This document shows, one piece after another, positions 36,201 through 46,813 of a DNA stretch of 64,000 nt. A program made the position numbers and the translations under genes. Where the stretch lies: positions 146,782 to 210,781 of the forward strand of contig JAULBX010027938.1 in NCBI GenBank assembly GCA_032358255.1, written 5' to 3'. The notes under the pieces are model-generated. The model was not told where the DNA came from. It saw only the letters and a list, made by a program, of their open reading frames with translations, and did not search any database. Positions within the stretch are counted from its first letter, which is position 1. Every line of letters begins with the position of its first letter. The stretch comes from Heterotrichella gracilis. Its lineage: Eukaryota; Sar; Xanthophyceae; Tribonematales; Xanthonemataceae.

Positions 36201-37860
36201 CGCAGCGGGAAGACCTGGCGGTGCGTGGGTGGGGTTGATGTAGGGCTTCTAAGGTGGTGGTGTTAAGGGTTTTACAGGACTTGGTTTGGGCTGCATACAG
36301 ACACGGTGGGGAGGGAGGATGGCGCGCAGGCGCACCGGAAGATGTGGCGGTGCGGGGCCTGTGGGTGGTCATATGGTGCATGTGGTCTTGGGTACACGTC
36401 ACCCGCATGCCAGTGTGACTCTGTTGCCCCTAAATGCCACCCACTCAACACCACCCCGCTTTATGTTCCCACATGCTTGCTCACCCACACACATGCACCC
36501 ATCCACATCCGCCCCTTGTACCCCTTGCTTGTACCCCCCCGGGCCTATGCCAGCAACCTAAACCCTGAACCCTATTTCTTCAGGGTGTGGGTGGTCTGCT
36601 GCTCACCCTTGCTTGTGCCAGCAACGGCGTCATCCCCAACCTTGACTACCTGGCAGCGCACTTCTCGCCTGACCTTGTGCGCACAGTGGCGACGCTGCTG
36701 GGGAGCGCGGAAGGTGCGGGGGTTAGTATATAGATTGTTTTGTTGTGGTACAGTATTTTATTTCACCGGTAATGAAAGGGTGGACACCATGGCAGGGGAT
36801 GTAGTACTAAAAAAAACCAAATAATAAAAAACTCCTTTGTACTGTTCATTGCCAGGGAACGCCAAGGAAGAAGATTGAGTGTAAAGATTCAACTCAAACC
36901 CACCGTTTTTAATTAATCCGCCCCCCCCTTTTCCGCAGGCGGGGTTCTGGGGAGCTGGCGGGCGCTCCAGTCTGCGCTGGGCGACCGCGTGCTGAATGAA
37001 GTTGACACCATGACCGCATACTCAGAGGGTGTGCTGGGTGAGCTGTCCAAGGAGGCGGACAACGGGAGGGTGCTGCGGCTGCTGGTGCGGCTGGGCACCA
37101 TTGTGGAGCGGCCGGAGGGGGATATGGACCAGCAGTGGGCAGAGACGGGGGACAGGTGGGTTGCGGTGGGGATTTGGCTGGCGTGTTGTGTAGTCATGGC
37201 TGTTTTGGCATGGTGTGGAAGTGCTACTGTCAGTGGGATTTGCACTTGGGTCGTGGTGGGTACAACGGGAGGTGCTGCGGCTGCTGGTGCGGATGGACAC
37301 CTTTGTGGAGCGGCCGGAGGTGGATATGGACCAACAGTGGGCGGAGACGGGGGACAGGTGGGTTGCGATGGGGGGGTTGGAATGTGTGTTGTGTAATAGT
37401 GGCTATTGTGACATGGGGAGTGGGAGTGCCACTGTCAGTGGGAAGTTGCATGTACGTACTGGTGGGTACAAGGAGAGGGTGCAGCGGCTGCTTGTGCCGC
37501 TGGGTAACCCCTATCCATGCAGTGCCAAACAGGCCTGTCCTGACACCGCCTGTCCCAATTCTGAATTTCCTCTTACCCTGCCAAAACCCCAGGTACCTCC
37601 TCAAGCTCTTCCACGACTTCCTGTTCCACCAGACCGGCGAGGACGGGGCGCCCATGCTGGACTGGGGCCTCCTCATGGAGGCGCTGAACAAGCTTGATGC
37701 AGGGGTGCCCGAGAAGATCCTGCTGCTCAGCCGGGACGAGCAGTCCATGCTGGTGGTGTCCTACGGGGACGTCAAGCGCTGCATCGAGCGGTGTTACGGG
37801 GAGCTGACCGCGCGCGCGGCGCGCATAAAGGCGGGGGTGCGCATGGAGCGGCACCGGTGA
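33220..37860 (+). CDS. PAN3: PAN2-PAN3 deadenylation complex subunit PAN3
   Basis: Ten exons (33220-33463, 33731-33829, 34125-34323, 34591-34876, 35080-35274, 35529-35693, 35933-36220, 36584-36713, 36939-37155, 37593-37860) sum to whole codons and give 696 residues. PAN3 recruits the PAN2 nuclease to poly(A) mRNA for initial tail shortening. The N-terminus is Ala/Ser/Pro-rich with repeated FVP motifs (AVPFVPSS, KAFVPGA, SVLNSAAANAAPFVPGS) reminiscent of PABP-binding PAM2 motifs, though the spacing is not canonical. An RGG-like region (GRGRGRG, SRGRGRGFERGRGRARG) follows. The pseudokinase starts near IQQYHTLYALEDL and the coiled coil and knob end the protein (RYLLKLFHDFLFHQ, LNKLDAGVPEKILLLSRDEQSMLVVSY). 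The CCCH finger of fungal/animal PAN3 is not visible and could lie upstream. Confidence 0.88.
35415..35581 (+). repeat. Copy of PAN3 exon 6 start
   Basis: 35415-35467 repeats the first 53 bases of exon 6 (35529-35581) with about 4 mismatches, encoding VIPTGELLQAALDTVDA. It has its own CAG acceptor, then a stop codon directly where homology ends. Confidence 0.9.
36290..36358 (+). repeat. Copy of PAN3 exon 7 end
   Basis: About 70-140 bases downstream of exon 7, this repeats the block encoding ALHADAVGREDGAQAQREDLA and its GTGCG donor, with scattered changes. The copy includes the exon-intron border. Confidence 0.8.
37268..37362 (+). repeat. Copy of PAN3 exon 9 end
   Basis: This repeats the last ~90 bases of exon 9 (37066-37155: VLRLLVRLGTIVERPEGDMD and onward) through the GTGGGTTGCG donor. 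A second, shorter remnant begins near 37475. Confidence 0.85.
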
Positions 37861-39462
37861 CATGCGCCCCGTGGGGAGGTGGGTGGAGGGCATGGTGGTG
37901 TGCGGCGGTTGGCGCAGTGGAGTGAGACCTTGCTGCTGAGCGGTTGATGGTGGTGTCGTAACAGGGCGATGTCAGGTGTTGCTATTGGGGGCTGTGCGGA
38001 CGTTGGGGTCGCGCGTGGATTGTCATTGGTGATATACACGCTGGCGAAGGGTGTGGGTGGAGGCTTGGTGAATGGCCTTGGTTGTCCAAAGGGCGTGGGC
38101 TACACGGGGCAGCTGTGCTGTACATTTCGGAGTGCAACATGTTGGGAATATGTTTTTGGTGGTGGAGATTGGAACGTTGGCGTGCGTTTTTGGCGATCAC
38201 TTGGCATGTGCTGATGTTCCACTGGGTAGATGTGCTTATTCCAGGTACTAGAGGATAGCAGGTTTTTGCATCTGGACTTGTGAAAGGTCGTGCCGTCGTT
38301 GAGATATTGCTTGCAGTGCTAAAGCACCCTGGTATTTTGCCTTCAGCGGTTTTTGCTTCAGCTTTGTACTACAGTATAGGACTTCCACCAGCAGTCGTGC
38401 TTTTTTTGCCGTTGAAAGGTGTTGTGTGACAAGTATTGATTCCCTTACAACGCATAGTTACCTTTGATACCTAGCATTGCTGGCACATTGCTACACTGCC
38501 CGCAAGCGTGACTGTGAAAGTGAATACAGCAACCAGATACTGACGGAAGAACCTTGCATGATTTTCAGTTGTTAGCCTATACCAGTGCTGCTGCTTCCCT
38601 TGTTGGTTCCGTTTCCATTGCTGTGCATTTGGCATGCATGCATCCTGCATTGGTATGACACACATGCATGCATGAGCCACATGCACGGCAACGTTGTCAG
38701 TATTTTGTAACGCAGAACCATCTACCAGTACGGGCACTCAAAGCCTGGTGTGCAGACACGTCGCGTGGGAATGCCAGAAGGCTATGTGGTAGACCTTGAG
38801 TACGGGGGTTGGTAAACCGACCCACCTGCAAGTGCATACATATTGCAATCTATTGCTGGACCGAAACTTGTTGCTGGCACCAGGAGTACGATTTTAAAGG
38901 ACGAGTTTTCAGGCCGCTCGTTTGCTGTTACAAAGTGCCTTTCCCTTCACCGTGCTCCCCTCTATCCTTGTCGTCGCATTCCAACCCTAATCTTGGCGCC
39001 CGGATTCCAGCATCCAGGTAGGAAGGGTTTTAACCACGTGCACTAAGGGCATGCGTGGTTTTGAAGTACTACTGGACCCGTTGTTACCGGGATAGTGCTG
39101 CATCGTCGTCACTCGTGGTGCACCTTGCAAGTTGTGCGCCCACCCGTGACATCAGCTGCATGCATCTCAGTGGGCGAAACTAGCGAACACCAGCGAAAGC
39201 TCTGGCAAGCAACCGTCACACACTAGTAGATCTACACAGACAACATGCTTCGCTCGTTATTGTCCTTCCATTGGACTTGCATCCGCATCCCCCACGATGT
39301 AGCACGTTTTTTATTCCTTTGCACGTTTTTCTTGGCATGCAGGTTGTTGCTCAGCAGGGATCGTCTGCCAAAGCTGCCTGCTATACAACCTTATGCACGA
39401 TACCTTCCATAAACCCATTGAAACTTTTGCGAACGGTACAGGTGTGACGGCCCAGCACCAAG
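37861..39462. other. Spacer between PAN3 and the secreted-protein gene
   Basis: 3' UTR and upstream sequence. It contains several TGCATGCATG words (38636-38675). I see no coherent exons. Confidence 0.5.
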
Positions 39463-40710
39463 ATGCAGTCACCTCGCTTGGTACCCACCTTGGCATGCGC
39501 CTTGCTCCTGGCAGCATGCGGGGGGGCATGGGCCCAAACCGTGGGCATACAGACCGTCACAAAGACGTACCGCAAGTTCACATCGGAGGACGATGACCCA
39601 GCCTGGGTGGATGGCAAAGATACGCTTTCCGACCTTGGATACAACATGACGTCAGTTGAAGTGGGCCCTCCAGGAAAGCTGGTGACCTTCCTATCCACCC
39701 CCTACGGCAGGATGAGCATCCTGGGCCTTCCACCCCTGTTCTCGGCAGATTTCTCTTCGGACTACGGCATCCAGACGGTGTGGCCCTACTGCAAGTCCAA
39801 GGAGGAGTGCCCCATGTTCACCCAAAAGGTACTTACCCTAGTCGGGTTCAGTGGCGTCTAACCCTCCACCTCACAAGCATTCCTGTTGCCACTCTTGTTG
39901 TGTTATTGTAGTGCGTTGACAGCAACAGCTTTTGCGCCAGCATGGTGGAAAACTTGTGGAGAGCTTGTGGAGGACTAGCTTAGCAACTTGTGGAGAGCTT
40001 GTGGAGAGCACGCTTGAGGCACAACTGTGCGAGGTTGACCCTAGCCTAGGGTTTAGGGTAAGCGCAATTTGGCACACTGTTACCTCACCAAGGGTTTGGA
40101 GACAGTGTGCCCACCTGGCTTACAGTCGAGATTACAAGCGTACCCCTGATGAGATGCATTGATTGATATTGGCCATCCGCCATGTACTTTCGGGTATGCG
40201 TGGTTCCTTGCGTGCATACCCCGCCACTACTTGCCTGCCAAGTGGGGCATACAAACCTCTGTCCAACACGTTGCAACTGCCCTCTGATGCAACCTACATC
40301 ACCCTCTTTTCTCGCAGACCAACACCCTGGCAGCATCCCCAATCACCGTGCTGCTCCCCAGCGGGGTGTCCGCCATCGACTTCTACACAGACATCGCCAT
40401 AGACTGCGAGTCGGTCCTCTCCATCACAGCGGTCTGCAGCGCCACCGCCCAACCAGGCAGCGTCAACATCACCACCAGCCTGGAATCCATTTGTGGGTCG
40501 CCTAAGGTGGGCTCCTACTATGGGTTCTACAACCCCTCGGGAGCGATTTCCAGGGTAACGATTAAGTGTGGGAGCCCCTTCCCTCGGTGCCTGGGGCTGA
40601 TGCGGCTGGGTGTGTTGCCTGGGCAGGAGGTGGCAGGGGGGGAGTTGGATATGGATGCAGAGGTGCAGGCGGCTCTGGAGGCTGCAGGGGCGGAAATCGC
40701 AGCGGCTTGA
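39463..40710 (+). CDS. Secreted protein of unknown function
   Basis: Two exons (39463-39828, 40318-40710) join in phase 0 to 252 residues. Residues 1-24 form a clear signal peptide (basic start, hydrophobic LVPTLACALLLAACGG core, AWA cleavage motif). The mature part is rich in Thr, Ser, Gly and aromatic residues with alternating hydrophobic stretches (PITVLLPSGVSAIDFYTDIA, YYGFYNPSGAISRVTIKCGS). This suggests an all-beta extracellular or wall domain with a few Cys that could pair. The acidic Ala-rich tail (ELDMDAEVQAALEAAGAEIAAA) is encoded by a block that is duplicated just downstream. I do not recognise the family. Confidence 0.65.
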
Positions 40711-40920
40711 AGGTCCAAATGGGCATTCCCCGCAATATTTTTTGGCAGCAATCCTGCGAAGTTGGTGTGAACAGCCGAGCGCCTACATTTTGACCTTGAG
40801 ACTGATGCGCCTGGGTGTGATCCGTGGGCAGGAGCTGGCAGGGGGGGAGTTGGACATGGATGCAGAGGTGCAGGCGGCCCTGGAGGCGGCTGGGCAGAAA
40901 TCACAGTGGCTTGAAGCTCC
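40598..40920 (+). repeat. Duplicated 3' coding block of the secreted-protein gene
   Basis: 40598-40711 and about 40801-40914 share LMRLGVxxGQExAGGELDMD AEVQAALEAA. The second copy lies after the stop codon, is preceded by TTGAG rather than a good acceptor, and has diverged. It could serve as an alternative last exon. Confidence 0.8.
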
Positions 40921-42182
40921 ACTGGCAGATGGATATTATAGGAGCACCAGTATTGCATTTTTCTGTGAAACCAGTGTTGCATTTTTCTGTTTGTTTTTGT
41001 CTGTATTGCATGCCCATGTTGGCAGGTTGCTATAGTGCATTTTGTGAGAAATCCCGGGCAACTTTGCACTGCCGGATGAATTCCTTTCACACTAAGCGCG
41101 TTTACATCTGTAATTTGTGATGAAAGCAATTGGCAATATGTCCTTTGCAACGGCAGCAGGGTAGCAGACATGCACCAGGTGCATACACTACATATATTTG
41201 TTATTTGATTGTGCACAGGTTCTAATCTTGTGAAGGTGTCACTGCTGTTGGACTTTTGTGTGCAGAATTGCCTCAGTTGCAGAGCGTGCTGTCAACGTTG
41301 CCAACAAATCGTTAGCCCGCACTGGCTTTACACAAGCACTGTCGTATGAACATTATTTACAGTGCTTGCTGATGGACGTGGACATGGACAAACACGCTGG
41401 GCGGCAGGGGCCCTTCAAAGACCTTTATCCATGGACAGCAGGTGGGCTGACCTAATCCAGCAGGTTCTCAAATACGTGGTCAAATTTTGGCTCAGATTGG
41501 ACCAGAAAAGAGCTGCGTGGCGCTGCATGTGCAAGACCGACTGCTAAATCTGGCTGTACTGCTGGAATGGATGTAACCAACTAACTAATTGTATAAGCAC
41601 TGAACAAAAGACTGTTTAGGGTGCAACAAAATGTCCTTACCCGGTGTCAAGTCCGTCGTGCTAAAGGTGCAACCATTCATACCACTTAAAGAGGAGTGAT
41701 ATGAATGGTTGCACCGCACCCCTTCGCCTGGCGCTTTCTGCCAGCTGGCAACCATGCAATACGCAGACTTCTATTGCAGGCTGCACCCTGTTGACGAAGC
41801 CTTGGAGAGTACTTGCGCTTCCTTCTGTCACCCCCATCTTCAAGACCTCTGCCCCAGCCACCATGCCTCCCACTGCTTGCTGGAGCTCCAGTCTCGCAGC
41901 GCTGCTGTTCACCCTGTAGAGATTGCAGACGCTATACTCTGTGCCGTCTACGAATCGCTGTGACTCCCAAGAACGCGACTCCAGTCTTCTTCAACACCTA
42001 AGGGAGAGATAGAGCACCTGCAGAAGAATGGTTACTTTCATAAGACCAACGCCGTTCTCCAAACAGCTTGTGGAACAGCCTATGCACAAACACCAACTCC
42101 AGAACGTGGAAAAGCTTACCAATTTAGTGTACTTCCGGCCACAGAAACCGAAGGAGTCTCACGCATGAGTAGCTGCAGACCG
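40711..42182. other. Convergent spacer
   Basis: It contains the duplicated block above, an open minus-strand frame at 41661-41912 that lacks a recognisable pattern, and the inverted repeat at 41666-41715. No gene can be supported. Confidence 0.45.
41666..41715. repeat. Inverted repeat, 16-bp arms
   Basis: GGTGCAACCATTCATA pairs with TATGAATGGTTGCACC across an 18-base loop. Just left of it (41649-41675) is AAGTCCGTCGTGCTAAA, which also occurs at about 42874-42890. This points to a small dispersed element. Confidence 0.8.
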
Positions 42183-42610
42183 CTATACAAAAAGTCCGGA
42201 CACCAGAAAGACTGACTCGGCAATCGGGGCCAGTGTCTTGTCAACTCCAATTCTTCTGATGAGCTCCTGCACGCCACAGTTCTGAAGCGTTGAGTAGCTG
42301 CAGTGTAGGGCTGAGCCAGGAGAAAACGTGCGAGAAAACTACTTAAATCACAACAAGCACACGGTAGCAAGATTTTAAAGAGTAAGAGTGCTCAAGCTTA
42401 AAGACTTACCTTGATGATGTCCTTGGTCTCTGTGGGATCCTTGTTGGTCTCCTCGAAATGCGAATTTGACGCCGTGGCGGGCTTCCAGGTGAATCTCGTG
42501 AACGGGAGCGCTTGTTGCCTGTTGAAAAAGCGTGGTCTGTTGCCAAGTGGCTTCAGTACGGCCCTGTTGCTGCTGACACTGTGCACAGAAAAGCTGAGAG
42601 TGGACGCCAT
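42183..42610 (-). CDS. Small protein with putative plastid transit peptide
   Basis: Two exons (42610-42410 and 42266-42183) join in phase 0 to 94 residues. The first ~40 residues (MASTLSFSVHSVSSNRAVL and onward) have the Ser/Arg/Asn-rich, acid-free composition of a chloroplast transit peptide. The mature part is short: an acidic segment (HFEETNKDPTETKDIIK) followed by ELIRRIGVDKTLAPIAESVF and a hydrophobic end, LVSGLFV. The possible donor GTGTCC after VFL means more exons could follow and the C-terminus is not certain. The pattern suggests a small thylakoid or stromal protein. I cannot name it. Confidence 0.55.
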
Positions 42611-43450
42611 TGTGGCAGTCCTACATTGTGCACAAACCAAAACAGACACACGTTACAGCACCATAAACTTTATTCAAAGAACAAACGCAAACATACACAA
42701 GCACACAAGCACAGAAGCACACGCATACAGATGCAAACAAGTTACACTGGAGTGTGTGCGTTGGTTTAAACGGGTTTGGGTTTTCGAACAAGGTCAGGTC
42801 ATAATAATTTTAACGGTCATTGTCTTTTAAAAGGATATTATAAGAACTCGATAGAACGCCGACGTCCTTACCAAGTCCGTCGTGCTAAACGTGCAATATT
42901 TTACAGAGGAGTGTGGGAAACGGTTGCAACTTTCATGTCTGATGCATGCATGTCAAATCTGATGCATGCATGCATATTGCACGGCTTTTACGCCCGTAAG
43001 ATCTTGAAGCGTTAGTAAGCTGTACGTTGGCAATCAGTTGCCACCTTATCCTCCTCTGCACGTTGGTTGCGTTCTCCACATCTTTTGCGCCTTCAGGGGT
43101 TTCAACTAACGAATTAATTGCCTGCCAGCTGAAGTGCTGCAACTACACCCACAGCCACAACCCAGCACTACAGTACCCGTTCAATAATGGTTAGAACATT
43201 AAGAGCCTGTTTGCAGTCGCATAACCAAAGGCACCCCATGACAACGCGTTGCTGCTTCCAGGTCTGGAAAAAAGGGGTACACAAAGCAGAACTGAGTCAT
43301 AACAATATTTTATCCCTATGCGGTGCTCATCACCTAGGTGCTGACAGCGACACATACCAAAACTGACAGAGGTGGAGTCAACCTCTTGCACCACTCAGCA
43401 GCAACCCAAAGGAGCACTCAGCAGCAAGCCCTGAACCCTAAATAGTCGAC
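42611..43450. other. Divergent spacer between the small plastid protein and SET genes
   Basis: It contains a run of ACACAAGCACACAAGCACAG-type repeats (42693-42735), TGCATGCATG words near 42945-42975 and a copy of the AAGTCCGTCGTGCTAAA word. No exons were recognised. Confidence 0.45.
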
Positions 43451-46400
43451 ATGGCAGACGCTGAATTTTGCTCACAAGCCACTGGGCAGCAGAGTGCTAC
43501 CCAGGCAGTGGATGCGGCACCACTCCTGGTGGAGCCAGAGGTGAGGGCCCTCTGAGTAGGGTTCAGGGTTTAGGGTTCATGGTACAGGGTTTTCGCAGTG
43601 CCACACCCAGTCGAGCCAGAGGTGGGGGCCATTTTGTTCAGGTTCAGGGTTTAGGGTGGTTGCGGAGCATAGCTTGACCCTTAACATCCTTATTCCTCCT
43701 CTCTCACTCTCTGTCTCGTCTCCCAGCCAACGCTCTTGTATATGCATGAGATACGTGAGAGTATATATCTGAGATGAGGCTCGTATATATTTCTTTACAG
43801 AAAGGGCACAGAGGCACGTGGCGCAGTTGACAGTCAGCTTTCTGATCAGCTTGGGGAGCTGTCTATTTCTGGTAAGGCACCTTGACTCATCATGCGGTGC
43901 AGGGGTTGTTTCGCTTTAAAGTAGGATTTCACTGTGTTGTACACGTTGAATCTTCATGGTGTGAATGGCTTCGCTAGGGGATTGAGTTGAGGCCATTTGC
44001 CATATCCGGGTTAGGGAGGTTTGTAGCACTGCATCTAGTGGCTAGCTGCTGCATGATGCACACCCACACTTGTGCCTGGCCTGTGTTTAGGATCTGGAGT
44101 CCACTGGGTCACACACTGCAAATATACACGTCATATCTATGTGAAGCGAAAAGAATGTGGAGGGCCCCAACAGTTTTCGGGAAGTTATTAAACGTTTTAT
44201 GGAGGTAGCCAAGTGAGCAGTTACCTGGTACACTTGGTTTTCACCCTGCCATCCAACCCTTTTGTGCAGGTCGTCCCGGTCTGGTATGCAACGACATTTC
44301 AGGGTGAGGCAAGGCAAACACCCGCTTGAGTCACTGTGTGCGCCATGAAGCAATGCCTCACCATGCGCATCCCCACTATTGCCAACCCAATCGTATGGCA
44401 ACAGGCTTATCAGAAGGATCGTCCAAGACGTACAACTCCTCCAAACGTGGAAGGTTGTCAAGGGTTACACATGCGCATGCACATTCATTGACCATGATCA
44501 AACTGTAATACACATGCCAAGCTCGTCTTTATCTGTGATACCCAGCTGCGAGTCCTTAATTTTAAAAGTAAATTGAAAACGCATCACCTCCATGCCCACC
44601 CCTCCCCTCCACCCAATTCCCCTCCACCTCCAACTCCCCTCGTGCAGTGGCCTTGAGGCTGTGCCTGTCCCTGTGTACAACGAGGTGGACGATGCTATCC
44701 CCCTGCCCTTCAAGTACACAAGGTGCGGCTGCACAGCTCCAACCCTAAATCCTGGGGCTGTGCCCATCCCTGTATTGCATGAGGTGGATGGTGGGACCCT
44801 CTTGCCTTTCAAGTACACGAGGTGCAGCTGCTTGTGGGTGAAACCCTAAACCCTAGCTGGGCGGCTGGGCCCCTATAGATATCCAAGGTGGAAGTGCGCT
44901 GGCTAGGGCGCAGGCCTTGAATGCAAACCCTTGGCCTGAAGCTTGGGGATGTGCGTTTTCCTGTGTACAATGGTGCTCATTCCCCCACCCACCCCACCTT
45001 GGTGCAGAGTCAGCTTCCTTGCTAGCGCAGCCGCCCTGCAATTCTCCAACGACCACCACCTCCCTATACGCTGTTTTGAGTGCGGGGTGGCCATCCACGG
45101 GGGGGTGCAGTACAACCGTGCAGGGCTGCTGGTGGTGTCGTGGCCCATGGGCCTGTTTGAGGTGAGGGGTCTAGGGTTTGGGATCAGGGTTAGGGTTCAG
45201 GGCTGCTGCTGGTGTGGCCCATGGGCTGTTTTTGAGATAAGGGGTGAGGGGTTGAGGGTTCAGGTTCTAGGGTCCAAGCTTTTAGGGGTTTAGGGTTAAG
45301 GGTTCACACAAGTGTGACACACACGTACTGCCCTTGCCAGCGAGTGGTGTTCCCCTGCGCCCTGTCGTACCTGTGAAATCCTAAATTTAATCCCTTAAAT
45401 ATTATGGACCTTAATATTTATCCCTTTAAGTCCTCCCCATCTAACTCCTGCCTCCCTCCTCACCCCTCCAGTGCGCCGCCGACTGCAATGAGCACCCCTC
45501 ATGCCCCCGCCAGCGGGTGGTTTCCAAGGGGGTGAGGCTGCCGCTGGAGGTATTTCGCACACCGGGCAAGGGGTGGGGGGTGAGGTGTGGGGAGGGCATT
45601 CCGGTGGGCTCGTTTGTGGCGTGCTACGAAGGATCAGTCATCACAGACCAGGAGGCGGTGTGTGACAAACCCCAAACCCCAATGGGGAGCCTGATGCAGA
45701 CCCTTAAAGTCAAACTTGAAACCCTAACGTGAACCCTAAACCCTAGACTGTGGAGCGGTCGTGGCATGCTAGGAGGGATCACAATAATCACAGAAGAGGA
45801 TGCGGTGTGTGCCAACCCCCCAAAACCCTAATGTGGCCGTTGGGATACCCTAATGTGAGGTTGGGTCTGGTTGAATGTTTGGAGGCGTAAGAATCCCACT
45901 TCTAAACCCTAAACCCTCTGCAGGTGAGCCTCGACGACACGTACCTGTTTGACCTCAACCACTACCTGCTGATGGCGTGAAGTTGCATCCTAAACCCTAC
46001 CTCTAAACCCTAAACCCTCTGCAGCTTGGCCTCAACGACACTTACCTGTTTGACCTCAAACACTACCTGCTGGTGGCGTAAAGTTGCATCCTAAACCCTA
46101 GCTCGTAAACCCTAAACCCTTTGCAGGTGGGCCTTGACGACACCTACCTGTTTAACCTCAACCACTACCTGCTGGTGGCGGAGGAGGGGGGAAATGTCAC
46201 CCCCGAGGAAATCGAGCCCGCGCCCCCCCTGCCACCCTTCTTCCACCACAAGGACCAGTGGGAGGCTGCGCATCAGAACACCCACTTGGTGATCGATGCC
46301 AGGGAGGCAGGTGAGGAGTGGGTGTGGGTGTGGAGGGGGGGGGGGGAGTTGGGAGAACACCCACCTGGTAGTGGATGCCAGGGAGGTGTTCAATGTTAAT

Positions 46401-46813
46401 ATTCACGGCAAATTCCCGTCATTTTTGGAATTTCGACTTTGGGCCCATCCTTGTGCAGGCCCCCTTCATCAACCACTCATGCGACCCCAAGCTGATGGTC
46501 CAGCCGGTGCATGTGGACAAAATCTATAACCCTAAACCCTAAACAAAACCCTACATCTTGACCACAACCCATTGCTCCCGCAGGCAACGTGGCCCGCTTC
46601 ATCAACCACTCCTGTGACCCCAACCTGTTGGTCCAGCCTGTGCTGCTTCCTGGGGACTCCTCGCTGCGCTACCGGGTGGCCTTCGTGGCATCCAGGCACA
46701 TCCCAATGGGCCAGGAGCTGTGCTTCACCTACAATTACAAGCTCACAGACAGGGTGGACCAGCAGATCCAGTGCAGATGTGGGGCCAAGAGGTGTGGGGG
46801 CAGGCTGAGGTGA
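43451..46813 (+). CDS. SET-domain histone-lysine methyltransferase, SUVH-like
   Basis: Confident in-frame exons are 44648-44722, 45008-45161, 45472-45657, 46127-46310 and 46584-46813. A likely first exon starts at 43451 (MADAEFCSQATGQQ), but its linkage through about 43800-43875 does not phase cleanly. The order fits H3K9-type enzymes. A pre-SET start (VPVPVYNEVDDAIPLPFKYT) is followed by Cys-rich CAADCNEHPSCPRQRVVSKG. Next come LEVFRTPGKGWGVR and the SET core with the AdoMet/catalytic GNVARFINHSCDPNL and ELCFTYNY. The post-SET is CRCGAKRCGGRL. It should act in the nucleus on histone tails. No SRA domain is visible in the window and the N-terminal part is short. The presumed substrate (H3K9) is inferred from the pre-SET type. 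Confidence 0.82.
44755..44826 (+). repeat. Copy of SET-gene pre-SET exon
   Basis: This repeats the exon at 44648-44722 in altered form (AVPIPVLHEVDGGTLLPFKYTR), including the AGGTGC donor, about 100 bases downstream. Confidence 0.85.
45924..46183 (+). repeat. Three-copy array of a SET-gene exon start, ~102-bp period
   Basis: The block encoding LDDTYLFNLNHYLLVA begins at 45924, 46025 and 46127, each after a CTGCAG/TTGCAG acceptor and a CCTAAACCCT run. The first two copies run into a stop right after VA/MA. The third is the functional exon. Confidence 0.92.
46350..46520 (+). repeat. Copies of flanking SET exons within one intron
   Basis: 46350-46392 repeats the end of the upstream exon (NTHLVIDARE) and 46458-46520 repeats the start of the next exon (FINHSCDPKLMVQPV). 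One intron therefore holds echoes of both its neighbours. Confidence 0.85.

Noticed and set aside
41661-41912. 83-residue minus-strand frame as a further exon of the small plastid protein
   Set aside because: It ends in the inverted repeat, has no matching donor upstream, and no conserved pattern.
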